Notes under the pieces: generated by a model | Told to the model about the DNA's origin: nothing | The model's input: the letters and a program-made list of their open reading frames with translations, nothing else | Database searches by the model: none | Part shown: one piece after another, positions 1-6,712 of the stretch | Layout: each line of letters opens with the position of its first letter | Position numbering within the stretch: position 1 is the stretch's first letter | Translations under genes and position numbers: made by a program | Source: a virus | DNA: 45,606 nt | Virus record (IMG/VR): IMGVR_UViG_3300009128_000031 | Span: 1 to 45,606 of that record | Reading direction: 5' to 3' (one strand)

Positions 1-119
1 ATACTCAGCACATCGGGTTTTACGGTATCCCACCAGCTCTTTAAGCCCTCTGCATAGCCCCTGTAGCGTGTCGGAATGGTATCGGGTATAGGATTGCCTG
101 CCTTTAAAACCTCAAACAA
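1..119. repeat. Terminal direct repeat, left copy (identical to 45488-45606)
   Basis: The first 119 bases match the last 119 bases exactly, and the nuclease reading frame continues through the overlap. This is what an assembler leaves when it closes a circle with a k-mer of 119. It implies a circular map of 45,487 bp, from circularly permuted or terminally redundant virion DNA. It need not be a physical terminal repeat. Confidence 0.95.
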
Positions 120-359
120 TGAATGCACTAGCTTGCCTCTGGTAGCCGTAGCCTTAACTCTGGAGAACACTGCGCTAACAACTTCCTTTTCGTTGGAGAT
201 ACAGTCTGGGTTCTCAACTATGGCCTGGGCTGTCTGTTTTATATAATAGGTGTATAGGGCGGGTTTAGATATTATTCCTAGAATGGTTGTTACTGAATCG
301 TAGGCTAATCCATCTTTATGGTATTGCCCGAGCCGTTTAACTGGTAGCTTGATTGGCAT
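1..359 (-). CDS. RecB/Cas4-like PD-(D/E)XK nuclease, N-terminal part (continues at 45487 downwards)
   Basis: Reading leftward from an ATG at 359 behind a GGAGG site, the frame stays open to base 1 and continues in the fragment at 45184-45606. Joined, the protein has 220 residues. This part holds the N-terminal helical region, beginning MPIKLPVKRLGQYH, and includes the segment VTTILG seen in phage RecB-like nucleases. The catalytic residues lie in the right-hand fragment. The start overlaps the end of the upstream gene by 23 bp. It is probably a recombination or end-processing exonuclease working with the SSB-like protein downstream. The gene looks split only because the circle was cut here. 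Confidence 0.85.
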   Translation of the reverse strand, partial: MPIKLPVKRLGQYHKDGLAYDSVTTILGIISKPALYTYYIKQTAQAIVENPDCISNEKEVVSAVFSRVKATATRGKLVHSLFEVLKAGNPIPDTIPTRYRGYAEGLKSWWDTVKPDVLS

Positions 360-555
360 TTTTTTCCTCCCCATGTTCTTTGGCATTATCCCTGCCAATC
401 ATTTCAACTCTGACCCTGGCTTCTGTATACATTCCTACAGCCATAGTTCTAAGGTCTTTTATCGTGAGATCAAATTCGATTTGTTTATCGTACATGTACG
501 TTATTACTGCATTGATTGCGTCTACTCTGCCTTGCCAATAATCCATGCTATTCAT
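337..555 (-). CDS. Small phage protein, unknown function
   Basis: A 72-residue protein starting MNSMDYWQGR behind a GGAGG site. It is mostly helical and charged, with a hydrophilic tail rich in Asn, Glu and Lys. It has no cysteine motif and no membrane segment. Its stop lies inside the start of the nuclease gene, and its ATG abuts the stop of the preceding zinc-finger gene, so the three are probably translationally coupled. I do not recognise the family. Confidence 0.7.
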   Translation of the reverse strand: MNSMDYWQGRVDAINAVITYMYDKQIEFDLTIKDLRTMAVGMYTEARVRVEMIGRDNAKEHGEEKNANQATS

Positions 556-749
556 TAATCCTCCTCATACCCGTAATATTGTCCCTGTCCGTTACAAGTC
601 CGGCACGGATCGCCTTGGTCAGTAATTCCTGTGCCTTCACAATGGGTGCAAGTAAACCAATCTTTAACTGCCTCCTGGAAGTATGGGTCGCTTGATAGGT
701 GGTGTGTCATGTAGTTGCCGGAGGGGCAAATGTCTTTAAAATCTTTCAT
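555..749 (-). CDS. Small DnaJ-type zinc-finger protein
   Basis: A 64-residue protein with two copies of the CxxCxGxG signature of the DnaJ cysteine-rich region: CTHCEGTG near residues 34-41 and CRTCNGQG near 49-56. Full DnaJ has four copies and a J domain; here there is only one pair and no J domain (no HPD). The two motifs should bind one zinc ion. Such minimal zinc proteins are common in phages and their targets are usually unknown. The same early operon also encodes a GroES-like protein, so a chaperone-adaptor role is possible but unproven. Confidence 0.75.
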   Translation of the reverse strand: MKDFKDICPSGNYMTHHLSSDPYFQEAVKDWFTCTHCEGTGITDQGDPCRTCNGQGQYYGYEED

Positions 750-759
750 GGTTTACCTC

Positions 760-900
760 CTACTTGAAAAGGTTAAGCCGCTGGTTAGCGGTGAGTAAGT
801 CCCGGTCTTGTTTGGGTGGGCGATACTTGGTGATTAGATTCTCCGCTAACATGCCAGCCAGGAACGTCAGAAACGGTACGGTTATCATAATAATACTCAT
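760..900 (-). CDS. Single-pass membrane micro-protein
   Basis: A 46-residue protein starting at the ATG at 900, chosen because a GGGGGAAAGG ribosome site precedes it; a longer frame upstream lacks one. The N-terminal 20 or so residues (MSIIMITVPFLTFLAGMLAE) form one hydrophobic helix, followed by a basic, polar tail. It is probably an inner-membrane protein, perhaps one that alters the host envelope or excludes other phages. Function unknown. Confidence 0.55.
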   Translation of the reverse strand: MSIIMITVPFLTFLAGMLAENLITKYRPPKQDRDLLTANQRLNLFK

Positions 901-973
901 CCTTTCCCCCTTTTGCGGTTGAAGCGCCAACGTCGCATAATATACCGGATGTAAATTCCCCTCCTGCAACAGT

Positions 974-1189
974 TTACACTTGCTTCAACTTAACCAAACT
1001 GTATGCAACAAGGTACTTTGTCAAACACTCAACTCTACTAATTACATAAAAAAAATACCCAGTGCCAACCTGGTGAGATTGACCTAACCATTTCTGGATA
1101 GGTAGAACAGTATGCTCTAGCACTGAGTAATTGAATTTAGACGCAAAAAAGCTGTTCCTTTCCTCACCAGGATTTGTTACACCAATCAT
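974..1189 (-). CDS. Hypothetical early protein
   Basis: A 71-residue protein beginning MIGVTNPGEER. The ATG at 1189 is preferred over an upstream TTG because AAAGGAG lies at the right distance from it. No zinc motif, signal peptide or clear membrane helix is visible; the C-terminal third is moderately hydrophobic. It is the first gene downstream of the extended -10 promoter at 1223-1251, with an RNA leader of about 27 nt. Function unknown. Confidence 0.6.
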   Translation of the reverse strand: MIGVTNPGEERNSFFASKFNYSVLEHTVLPIQKWLGQSHQVGTGYFFYVISRVECLTKYLVAYSLVKLKQV

Positions 1190-1222
1190 TTGATTTCTCC
1201 TTTTCAAAAATTACATGGTGTT

Positions 1223-1251
1223 ATGGTATCAAAAACAATGTTCTGTGTCAA
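1223..1251 (-). promoter_or_regulatory. sigma70-type promoter, extended -10
   Basis: On the minus strand there is a perfect -35 TTGACA (1251-1246), a 17-nt spacer, and a -10 TACCAT (1228-1223) preceded by the extended -10 element TGA. It overlaps the last codons and stop of the HTH gene. It would give a second start for the leftward operon, just upstream of the 974-1189 gene. Confidence 0.75.
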
Positions 1252-1504
1252 GTTTATTAATTCTCCGTCGCTGTTCTTCGTCTACTATCCATGCTTTTGG
1301 ATTGGGATCTAGGTTTTCTTTGAGCCAATTACATATCTGCTGTTCACTAATTCTAATCAATCTACCCAATCTGAAACACTCTAAATCACCGTATGCTAAA
1401 TGATTCCTGATAGTCCAGGCGTTCATTTTTAGCAAATCAGCCAATTCTTCTACAGTAAACAATTTCGGTATCCGATCTAGCCCTGGGTATCTGTTCTCTA
1501 TCAT
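1229..1504 (-). CDS. Excisionase/MerR-type helix-turn-helix DNA-binding protein
   Basis: A 91-residue protein. Residues about 14-62 (LFTVEELADLLKMNAWTIRNH, then the wing IRISEQQICNWLKEN) match the HTH_17 family of winged helix-turn-helix domains found in excisionases and small phage regulators. The C-terminal 28 residues are charged. The start is supported by GGGAGG. No integrase is recognisable in the genome, so a transcriptional regulator is more likely than a recombination directionality factor. It sits between two promoters (1533-1561 before it, 1223-1251 at its end), consistent with control of early transcription. Confidence 0.82.
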   Translation of the reverse strand: MIENRYPGLDRIPKLFTVEELADLLKMNAWTIRNHLAYGDLECFRLGRLIRISEQQICNWLKENLDPNPKAWIVDEEQRRRINKLDTEHCF

Positions 1505-1532
1505 AATCCCTCCCTATGCGACGCACTATTAC

Positions 1533-1561
1533 AATAAAGCACATAATATTCTGCTTGTCAA
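1533..1561 (-). promoter_or_regulatory. sigma70-type promoter upstream of the HTH gene
   Basis: Minus strand: -35 TTGACA (1561-1556), 17-nt spacer, -10 TTTATT (1538-1533) with TGC directly before it (extended -10). The start would fall about 20 bases before the HTH gene's ribosome site. The -10 matches only 4 of 6 consensus bases. Confidence 0.55.
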
Positions 1562-1584
1562 TAGCCATATTTGCCCTTCCTTTT

Positions 1585-1866
1585 TTAATAGTTGTATCCG
1601 CTGTAAGTGGTGATTTCACCTCTGTCTATATTGTAGCTTGAGCCGGTAGTGTAGCCGTTTGAATCAGTTGTGAAATTGTAAGTGGTTATTTCGCCAGTAT
1701 CAATGTTATAGCTGCTGCCTGTTGTGCTTCGTGTCCCGTAGCTATAATATGAATTATCGGAGCCTGTAACGGTTTCTCCGGTGTCATAATTGTAGCTATT
1801 CCATGATCCTGCCAGGGCAGGGGTGCTGATTAACGCCAATGCTACTACAATAATACAGTATTTCAT
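1585..1866 (-). CDS. Exported Tyr/Ser/Gly/Thr-rich repeat protein
   Basis: A 93-residue protein starting at ATG 1866 behind AAAGGAGGTAAC. It has a textbook Sec signal peptide (MKYCIIVVALALISTPALA, then GSW, with ALA cleavage). The mature part of about 74 residues consists of three related units: SYNYDTGETVTG, SYNIDTGEITTY and SYNIDRGEITTY, spaced by Tyr/Gly/Thr-rich linkers. This resembles short beta-strand repeats of surface or adhesive proteins. It is probably secreted to the periplasm or cell surface early in infection. Its stop overlaps nothing; its start overlaps the preceding gene by 4 bp. Confidence 0.72.
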   Translation of the reverse strand: MKYCIIVVALALISTPALAGSWNSYNYDTGETVTGSDNSYYSYGTRSTTGSSYNIDTGEITTYNFTTDSNGYTTGSSYNIDRGEITTYSGYNY

Positions 1867-2045
1867 TGTGTTACCTCCTTTGGTTGATAATCCCTTGGGA
1901 TTATATGGGTTGAACAGCATTCATTACAGGTATAAACATATTGTTCTTCACCGTCAATATAAGCCCCGGTACTTTTCCCCCCACAAGCAGGGCATACGCC
2001 CTCGATTATGGTGAGTTTGGGGCGTTTGAATACTAGTTGCTGCAT
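1863..2045 (-). CDS. Small zinc-ribbon protein
   Basis: A 60-residue protein with CPACGG near residue 18 and CNECC near residue 40, a typical two-knuckle zinc ribbon. The 4-bp overlap (ATGA) with the next gene indicates coupled translation. Phage zinc ribbons of this size often bind nucleic acid or host RNA polymerase, but nothing here shows the target. Confidence 0.7.
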   Translation of the reverse strand: MQQLVFKRPKLTIIEGVCPACGGKSTGAYIDGEEQYVYTCNECCSTHIIPRDYQPKEVTQ

Positions 2046-2215
2046 GGTATTACCTCCTTTGACATGAGTTTAACAACCTGAATAATATCAGATCGTTGGG
2101 TTTTTGTCATGCCTGTCCAGTACCCCAATAAATCGCTTGTCTTTGTAACGGTGCTATGGGCGTGTATTGCTGTTAAGGCTAGTAAACTGCCTATGAGTAA
2201 GGCTATGAAGCGCAT
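2033..2215 (-). CDS. Small exported protein
   Basis: A 60-residue protein with a Sec signal peptide (MRFIALLIGSLLALTAIHA, then HST). The mature part is about 41 residues, polar and helical, with one cysteine near the C terminus. It is probably periplasmic. GGAGG precedes its start, and it overlaps the next gene by 13 bp. Function unknown. Confidence 0.6.
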   Translation of the reverse strand: MRFIALLIGSLLALTAIHAHSTVTKTSDLLGYWTGMTKTQRSDIIQVVKLMSKEVIPCSN

Positions 2216-2242
2216 AAAAACCTCCTTTGCCCTTTGAGCGTG

Positions 2243-2605
2243 TTAGTTACTTTCTCCATAATAAAAGTTTCTAGCATATTCAAGCAATGTTTCTTCATTT
2301 CCAGTGTAGTCAGTCCAGTAAGTTCCCCAATCTTGATATTGGAGTTTTGCTGTCTCTGGCATGTTGTATTCGTCAAGCGCCCCACTAATCCGGCAAGCTG
2401 GCCCACCCCAGCAAAGCAATATTTCGTACTGCTTTGTTACTTCTACAGAAAGAGGATCGTTGTATATTTCCTCTTGTATTTCTTCTTCTAAATTATAATT
2501 CTTTTTTTCTACCGCTTGCGCTTTACGGTGCAGCATATCTTGTATGCTATCAAATTGCGCTTTTGCTTGTTCTTCCGCTCTGTTTCTTTCTTCCGTTGCC
2601 ATCAT
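2243..2605 (-). CDS. Conserved-looking phage protein, unknown function
   Basis: A 120-residue protein. The N-terminal half is a charged helix (MATEERNRAEEQAKAQFDSI). The C-terminal half has a distinctive stretch, LLCWGGPACRISGALDE, followed by an aromatic segment (WGTYWTDY). I have a general memory of a similar pattern in unannotated phage proteins but cannot name the family. GGAGGTG precedes the first of two adjacent ATG codons. Confidence 0.65.
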   Translation of the reverse strand: MMATEERNRAEEQAKAQFDSIQDMLHRKAQAVEKKNYNLEEEIQEEIYNDPLSVEVTKQYEILLCWGGPACRISGALDEYNMPETAKLQYQDWGTYWTDYTGNEETLLEYARNFYYGESN

Positions 2606-2643
2606 AACACCTCCAAATGCCGGATTAAGGCTCGGCTTTGCCT

Positions 2644-2997
2644 TTAAATTTTTACCGTTTCCCTTGTAACTTTTTCAATATTGTAGCTGTAAATACTTGC
2701 CCATAAACGTTTTTTCCCTTGTTTCCATAGGATTATATTGTGTTTATCTGCTTGTGTTGAATTATCGTCCTCTAAAATACTAATATCAATTCTGCCATTT
2801 TCATCACAAGCATTGAGCAATAAATCATCATCTTTGACATTGTAAAAATCTTTTATCTTTGTTATTAATTCTTTAATACTATTGGCTGAAAAGGTTATAT
2901 CAATTAAAGCTGTTTGTGTCGTTTCTGGCAAACATCCTTCCGTCCATACATCTTGCTCGGTAAATTTAAGAGCCTTTCCTGTTTCATAAGTTATCAT
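2644..2997 (-). CDS. Hypothetical early protein
   Basis: A 117-residue acidic protein with alternating beta and alpha character (for example IDITFSANSIKELITKIKDF). It has no recognised motif. A strong GGAGG site lies before the ATG. Base composition is more AT-rich than that of neighbouring early genes. Function unknown. Confidence 0.6.
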   Translation of the reverse strand: MITYETGKALKFTEQDVWTEGCLPETTQTALIDITFSANSIKELITKIKDFYNVKDDDLLLNACDENGRIDISILEDDNSTQADKHNIILWKQGKKRLWASIYSYNIEKVTRETVKI

Positions 2998-3026
2998 GAT
3001 AAAACCTCCTTCCGCCTGGGGCGGTG

Positions 3027-3179
3027 TTAGTTAATTCTCAATAATGTTTTGACTGCTTCTAATCGTTCATTTTCTTCTTTAGTATTAAATATTTCCATAA
3101 CTGATAATGCTTTTTTCATGTTGCGTAATTCCCAAACTGCTCTGTTTCCTAAAATATTTAATGCTTTTTGTTTATTCAT
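3027..3179 (-). CDS. Small helical early protein
   Basis: A 50-residue protein (MNKQKALNILGNRAVWELRN...) that is helical, basic in the first half and acidic in the second. The ATG at 3179 is chosen because GGGAGGTGG precedes it. The longer upstream frame runs through an operator-like dyad and probably is not translated. Function unknown; a small regulator is possible. Confidence 0.6.
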   Translation of the reverse strand: MNKQKALNILGNRAVWELRNMKKALSVMEIFNTKEENERLEAVKTLLRIN

Positions 3180-3201
3180 CTTTCCACCTCCCGTTGTTGT
3201 G

Positions 3202-3248
3202 CTGTACGGTATTGTACAGTATATTCTAGACAAAAAAATATTATGCAA
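3202..3248 (-). promoter_or_regulatory. Operator-like dyad overlapping a weak promoter
   Basis: CTGTAC-N6-GTACAG (3219-3202) is a perfect 6-bp inverted repeat. It overlaps a possible -10 TATACT (3223-3218). The best -35, TTGCAT (3248-3243), lies 19 nt upstream, longer than ideal. The layout (gene for a ribbon-helix-helix-like protein, dyad, next gene) suggests a repressor site inside the early operon. Confidence 0.5.
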
Positions 3249-3405
3249 GGTGTTTGTGTTTTTCATTATATTCCCCTATTAACTTAATAAGTAATTTATT
3301 AAGAGTGTAGCCTTGTTTCCCAGCTATCTGCCGGAACATGCCAGCTAGCTTTACTTGATCGCTGTCGTAGAAGGTAATCGTTATTCTATCCATTTGCTTT
3401 GCCAT
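3241..3405 (-). CDS. Ribbon-helix-helix-like small regulator
   Basis: A 54-residue protein beginning MAKQMDRITITFYDSDQVKL. A short beta strand (RITITFYD) is followed by two helices, the size and order of Arc/MetJ-type ribbon-helix-helix repressors. It is the first gene of the leftward early operon, 32 nt below the start of the consensus promoter at 3444-3472, and AGGAG precedes the ATG. A likely role is control of early transcription, perhaps through the dyad at 3202-3219. The fold assignment rests on size and pattern only. Confidence 0.6.
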   Translation of the reverse strand: MAKQMDRITITFYDSDQVKLAGMFRQIAGKQGYTLNKLLIKLIGEYNEKHKHLA

Positions 3406-3443
3406 TTTTTTTCTCCTGGTTTTTCGCTTTTAAATCTCGCCAC

Positions 3444-3472
3444 AGTATAACATGGCATTGCTTTGCTGTCAA
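3444..3472 (-). promoter_or_regulatory. Main early leftward promoter, near-consensus sigma70
   Basis: Minus strand: -35 TTGACA (3472-3467), 17-nt spacer, -10 TATACT (3449-3444). Eleven of twelve bases match consensus and the spacing is ideal. Transcription would start near 3437, giving a leader of about 32 nt before the first early gene. This is the best host-type promoter I found in the genome. Confidence 0.85.
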
Positions 3473-3835
3473 GCGCAGTTGACTCTACAGCGTCGGTATA
3501 ATTCTTTTTTTTATTTGCACACCCAAAAAACTAGCATGGCACGCATGAACGCAATTCAAAGGCAATCAAAGGCTTAGAGCAAATAAACCATGATTTGAAC
3601 AACAAAAAAAACAACGTTCCTCGACGCTGCAGCCAATATTCAACGAAGCAACAAACAACACACCCACATAAACCCCTCACCTCTTGACATTCTACCCCAA
3701 ATCCGCCCAAGCCCTTAAACACCCCTAAATATTTATAAATAACTTATATTATCTTTATATACCTGAATATAAGTAACAATGTTTATTCTTGATTTAAAAA
3801 GCCTCAAAAGCCTCAAATCATTATAATACGTTTCT

Positions 3836-3873
3836 ATAAAGGGCTAATGAACTCATAAAGGGCTAAAGGGCTA
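3836..3873. repeat. Short direct repeats ATAAAGGGCTAA
   Basis: ATAAAGGGCTAA occurs at 3836-3847 and 3855-3866 (19 bp apart), followed at once by AAAGGGCTA at 3865-3873. Just upstream, AAAAGCCTC is repeated in tandem at 3797-3814. These are iteron-like sites in the non-coding hub. Confidence 0.6.
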
Positions 3874-3929
3874 TCTAATTATTATGATTAGTAACTATAA
3901 TTAAGAACGTACGCAAACTAATACCATGA

Positions 3930-4072
3930 ACGTAATACCTCGCTTGAAAGTACGGGAATGTAAAATAATCTTACAACTAACGTAATATGTCATTACATAC
4001 GTAATACCTCTCTTGAAAGTGAGGGAATGTAAAGTATATTATTAAATAAAAAAAATGGTTTTGGGAATGTGA
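3930..4072. repeat. 35-bp direct repeats plus a third partial copy
   Basis: Bases 3930-3964 and 3999-4033 match at 32 of 35 positions and start 69 bp apart. Both contain ACGTAATACCTC, CTTGAAAGT and GGGAATGTAAA. The word ACGTAAT also occurs at 3980, and GGGAATGTGAA recurs at 4062-4072. The copies look like protein-binding iterons for replication initiation or transcription control. Confidence 0.8.
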
Positions 4073-4288
4073 AATGGAATAGTTTCGTCTTGAAATGCTA
4101 TTGACATAACAGGCTAAAGATATACTGTGTTGAATTGCTTGCAGTTAGAGTGTATAGCAACGTCGCATAATTAACGAAGTGTTAACTCACCACATTTTCA
4201 AGCTCTTATTTTTTATTATACACCCATGCACACGCATTAATTTTATTTAATTATATATACACGCATGAAGGCAGGGTATAGGGGACGC

Positions 4289-4302
4289 ACCCCCCTGGGG
4301 GT
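4289..4302. repeat. GC palindrome in an AT-rich setting
   Basis: ACCCCC and GGGGGT arms are separated by CT, within DNA that is otherwise mostly A and T. An alternating TATATATATAT tract follows directly. It could extrude as a cruciform or mark a protein-binding site. Confidence 0.6.
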
Positions 4303-4344
4303 ATATATATATTACGCCCTTAAAGAAATCTCTTATCTCTCACT

Positions 4345-4394
4345 ACACACACTCTTGATACAGTTGTTTCTCTTTCCACACACATACTCTTGAT
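4345..4394. repeat. Imperfect direct repeats containing CTCTTGAT
   Basis: ACACACACTCTTGAT at 4345-4359 and ACACACATACTCTTGAT at 4378-4394 share the core ACTCTTGAT. They lie on the late-gene side of the hub. No -10 box stands at a proper distance, so these are not ordinary promoters. Confidence 0.5.
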
Positions 4395-4604
4395 TGGTTA
4401 CTTTCTTCATACTCTGGTTTTACATCTTTTTTCACACCTAGTTTTTGGTAGATATTGCTTGTTAGTTGCGCACTACCAAAAAAAACTTCATTTTTTTTAT
4501 TTTTTTTAGCATTGATTTGCAAGTAGTTACGTTTTTTCGTGAAAAATAATTTGCGAAATAAATTTCTCAGGTGTGCGTTTTTCGGAAAATGCCTATTGCA
4601 TTGC

Positions 4605-4680
4605 AGACACTTACGATCAAAAGTGAGACACTTAGAATGTTGTATTGGAATGATTTAGGCCCTAAAAGTGCAACACTTTT
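4605..4680 (+). promoter_or_regulatory. Repeated dyad AAGTG-N3-CACTT upstream of the late operon
   Basis: The inverted repeat AAGTG-AGA-CACTT lies at 4621-4633, and a longer version, AAAAGTG-CAA-CACTTTT, at 4664-4680, with centres 45 bp apart. AGACACTTA also occurs as a direct repeat at 4605-4613 and 4626-4634, 21 bp apart (two helical turns). The position directly before the terminase gene suggests binding sites for a late regulator. The second copy is followed by TTACTT and might alternatively act as a weak terminator. I found no convincing host-type promoter between here and 4725. Confidence 0.5.
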
Positions 4681-4724
4681 TACTTAATATGGAGGCTTAG
4701 TTAATTTAAGGAGGGGTGTAGATT

Positions 4725-5039
4725 ATGGGTAAGGCGGCTGATTTTGGGAAGGTGCAAGCGGACGCACAGGAGTATGCGAACAAGCACAGTGTAACGCCAG
4801 CTGATTTGTTACAGACGACTATTTTGTATTGCAATGACGTTATGAAGAGTGCGCACCGTGATTTATTAGCTGGTGTCATGGTGAGTAAGAAGGACGTACG
4901 GTACACGGTAGTGGATCATTTAAGTGCTGAGGCTGCCAAGGTATTAGCTTCTAAGGTACGGAGTGGTCGGGACGAGGTAGTGAACGAGTGGTTAGAGTAC
5001 AAGAACAAGAAGGGAGTGGTGGATGGGGAAGTTAGTTAA
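4725..5039 (+). CDS. Putative terminase small subunit
   Basis: A 104-residue helical, charged protein beginning MGKAADFGKVQADAQEYANK. A strong AAGGAGGGG site precedes the ATG. It is the first gene of the late operon and overlaps the large-subunit gene by 17 bp, the usual place for the small subunit that recognises DNA for packaging. The central HSVTPADLLQTTILYCNDVM could form a helix-turn-helix-like segment, but no family signature is certain. The assignment rests mainly on position and size. Confidence 0.5.
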   Translation: MGKAADFGKVQADAQEYANKHSVTPADLLQTTILYCNDVMKSAHRDLLAGVMVSKKDVRYTVVDHLSAEAAKVLASKVRSGRDEVVNEWLEYKNKKGVVDGEVS

Positions 5040-6711
5040 CTTATTGTTTACTGACGAGTTACGGTTTATTGAGGGATATTTAAAGATCCGTGGTACAGAC
5101 GGTAAGATCATGCCCTTGGTATTGAATCCTATCCAGCGTAAGGTCTACGACAAGATAGTTGAGTTGAGGAAGGCCAAGAAGCCCATACGGTTAATTATAT
5201 TAAAGGCACGCCGTGAGGGGTTAAGTACGTTAATCCAAGCAGTTATGTTCTGCCAATGGTTACGCAGTATTGCAGAGGGGAAGGTAGTACATGAGGTTTT
5301 GGTAGCGCACAAGCAGGACAGTGTAGGTTATTTGTACAATATGGCGAAGCGTTATTTTGATTTATTACCTGAGAGTATCCGGCCTAAGTTAAAGTATTCG
5401 AGTAGGAAAGAGCTTGTAATGGACGGGTTGGGGAGCAGTATCTTTGTTGCTTCAGCTGAAGGTAGTGGAGTAGGGGTAGCCGGTGGGTTTAGTATGCTGC
5501 ACCTATCTGAGTTTGCACGGTATCAGGATGCGGAAGGGTTCATGAACGGGATTATGCCGACTATTCCTGACAACGATCCTGAGAGTATGGTGGTGTTAGA
5601 GAGTACTGCCTGGGGCAGTGGGAACCTGTTTCACAAGTATTGGTTACAGAGTCGTGAGAAAGAGGCGAGTGGTACGGGATACTACACACCGTTATTTTTC
5701 GCTTGGCACGACCATCCTGTGTACAAACGTAAGTTACCTAAGAAAGGGATTTATTTGAGTAAAGACGAACGTGTTATGAAGGAGCGCTACTCTTTAAGTG
5801 ACGAGCAGATTTACTGGTACAGGCGGACGTTAAAGGACAAGTTTGGCGGTGATGAAGTAGCTATGCACGAGAATTTCCCGTCAAATCCTGAAGAGGCGTT
5901 CATCGAAAGTGGCCGTCCTGTATTCCATACCGCTACCTTAAACGATGTGTTTACTAAGTGTCCTGAAGAGCCTAAAGACCGTGGTAGTTTGGTTGATACG
6001 GGTGAGTTTATTGAGTTTAGGAGTGATTCACACGGGGACCTACAGATCTGGCGGTTTCCTGAAGAGGGTAGAAGGTATGTTATCGGGGTAGATTCAGCTG
6101 AATGTGCTACCGCCAAGAGTGATTTTTGTGCTGCTACTGTCTTAGATTTGGACAGTTTTGAGCAGGTAGCTGTTATTCACGGACGGTATCCACCGGAAGA
6201 GTATGTGTACTCGATATTTCATTTAGGGAGTTTTTACAATAATGCGTTACTGGCACCTGAGAGGAACAGTAGCGGAATAATCATAGCAGAAGAGTTGTTG
6301 TACCGGTTGCATTATCCGAACCTGTATATGAGCGAGCGTTACGATGGTATCCAGCGGATAGTTACGCAGAAGATCGGCTGGGAAATGACGAGCATAACCA
6401 AGAGTGAAATGATCGTTTCAACGAATACGGCTTTACGGGAGCGGAGGTTGAAGGTAAACCACCGTGAAACGGTCAAGCAAATGCTCATGTATCGTTATGA
6501 CGAGAGGGGTCGGGCAGGGGCACCTATCGGGGAGAAAGACGATCTAGTCGTGAGTGTATGTATAGCGTGCGTAATCGGCAAGCGTATCCCAGTTAGGCGA
6601 AGCCCGTACAGGAACAAGAAGTTCGGGACTGGCAGGAGTTACAAAGAGCGGCTTGAACGTAGGAGAAAGAACCTCACGCCTATGGAGAGAGCTGGAGTGA
6701 GGGCAGGATAA
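5023..6711 (+). CDS. Terminase large subunit
   Basis: A 562-residue DNA-packaging motor: an ATPase that drives DNA into the procapsid plus a nuclease that cuts the concatemer. The ATPase domain has the phage-type Walker A KARREGLST (residues 61-69), Walker B MLHLSE (158-163) and a coupling segment ESTAWG (193-198). The C-terminal RNase H-like nuclease shows GVDSAE (Asp357), the acidic position PERNSSG (Glu413) and EKDDLV (Asp506 and Asp507). All motifs are present, so the enzyme looks intact. It lies between the putative small subunit and a small basic gene, at the head of the late operon. Confidence 0.95.
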   Translation: MGKLVNLLFTDELRFIEGYLKIRGTDGKIMPLVLNPIQRKVYDKIVELRKAKKPIRLIILKARREGLSTLIQAVMFCQWLRSIAEGKVVHEVLVAHKQDSVGYLYNMAKRYFDLLPESIRPKLKYSSRKELVMDGLGSSIFVASAEGSGVGVAGGFSMLHLSEFARYQDAEGFMNGIMPTIPDNDPESMVVLESTAWGSGNLFHKYWLQSREKEASGTGYYTPLFFAWHDHPVYKRKLPKKGIYLSKDERVMKERYSLSDEQIYWYRRTLKDKFGGDEVAMHENFPSNPEEAFIESGRPVFHTATLNDVFTKCPEEPKDRGSLVDTGEFIEFRSDSHGDLQIWRFPEEGRRYVIGVDSAECATAKSDFCAATVLDLDSFEQVAVIHGRYPPEEYVYSIFHLGSFYNNALLAPERNSSGIIIAEELLYRLHYPNLYMSERYDGIQRIVTQKIGWEMTSITKSEMIVSTNTALRERRLKVNHRETVKQMLMYRYDERGRAGAPIGEKDDLVVSVCIACVIGKRIPVRRSPYRNKKFGTGRSYKERLERRRKNLTPMERAGVRAG

Positions 6712-6712
6712 T

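Larger units (their letters stand above)
3478..4705. other. Non-coding AT-rich control region, candidate origin
   Basis: About 1.2 kb with no supported gene, between the divergent early (leftward) and late (rightward) operons. It contains: an extremely AT-rich segment at about 3725-3800; tandem copies of AAAAGCCTC (3797-3814); ATAAAGGGCTAA at 3836-3847 and 3855-3866 plus a partial copy; 35-bp direct repeats at 3930 and 3999; a GC palindrome at 4289-4302; repeats containing CTCTTGAT at 4345-4394; and dyads just before the late genes. Such clustering is typical of phage origins and switch regions, but I cannot say which repeat does what. Confidence 0.6.

Noticed and set aside
928-941. 14-bp word (CAACGTCGCATAAT) shared with 4158-4171
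   Set aside because: A few such matches are expected by chance in 45 kb; no flanking similarity.
1229-1504. Excisionase-like HTH protein as a sign of a temperate phage
   Set aside because: No integrase, attachment site or CI-type repressor was recognised; the HTH family also includes ordinary regulators.
1437-1568. Minus-strand frame starting MAIDKQNIM
   Set aside because: A modest ribosome-like site exists, but the frame overlaps the HTH gene by 68 bp, and the promoter at 1533-1561 lies inside it.
3531-3722. Minus-strand open frame of 63 codons in the non-coding hub
   Set aside because: No ribosome site, odd Cys/Phe/Leu composition, and it lies upstream of the main early promoter.
4100-4125. 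TTGACA and TATACT on the plus strand as a late promoter
   Set aside because: The spacer is only 14 nt, too short for normal sigma70 use, and it is 600 bp from the first late gene.
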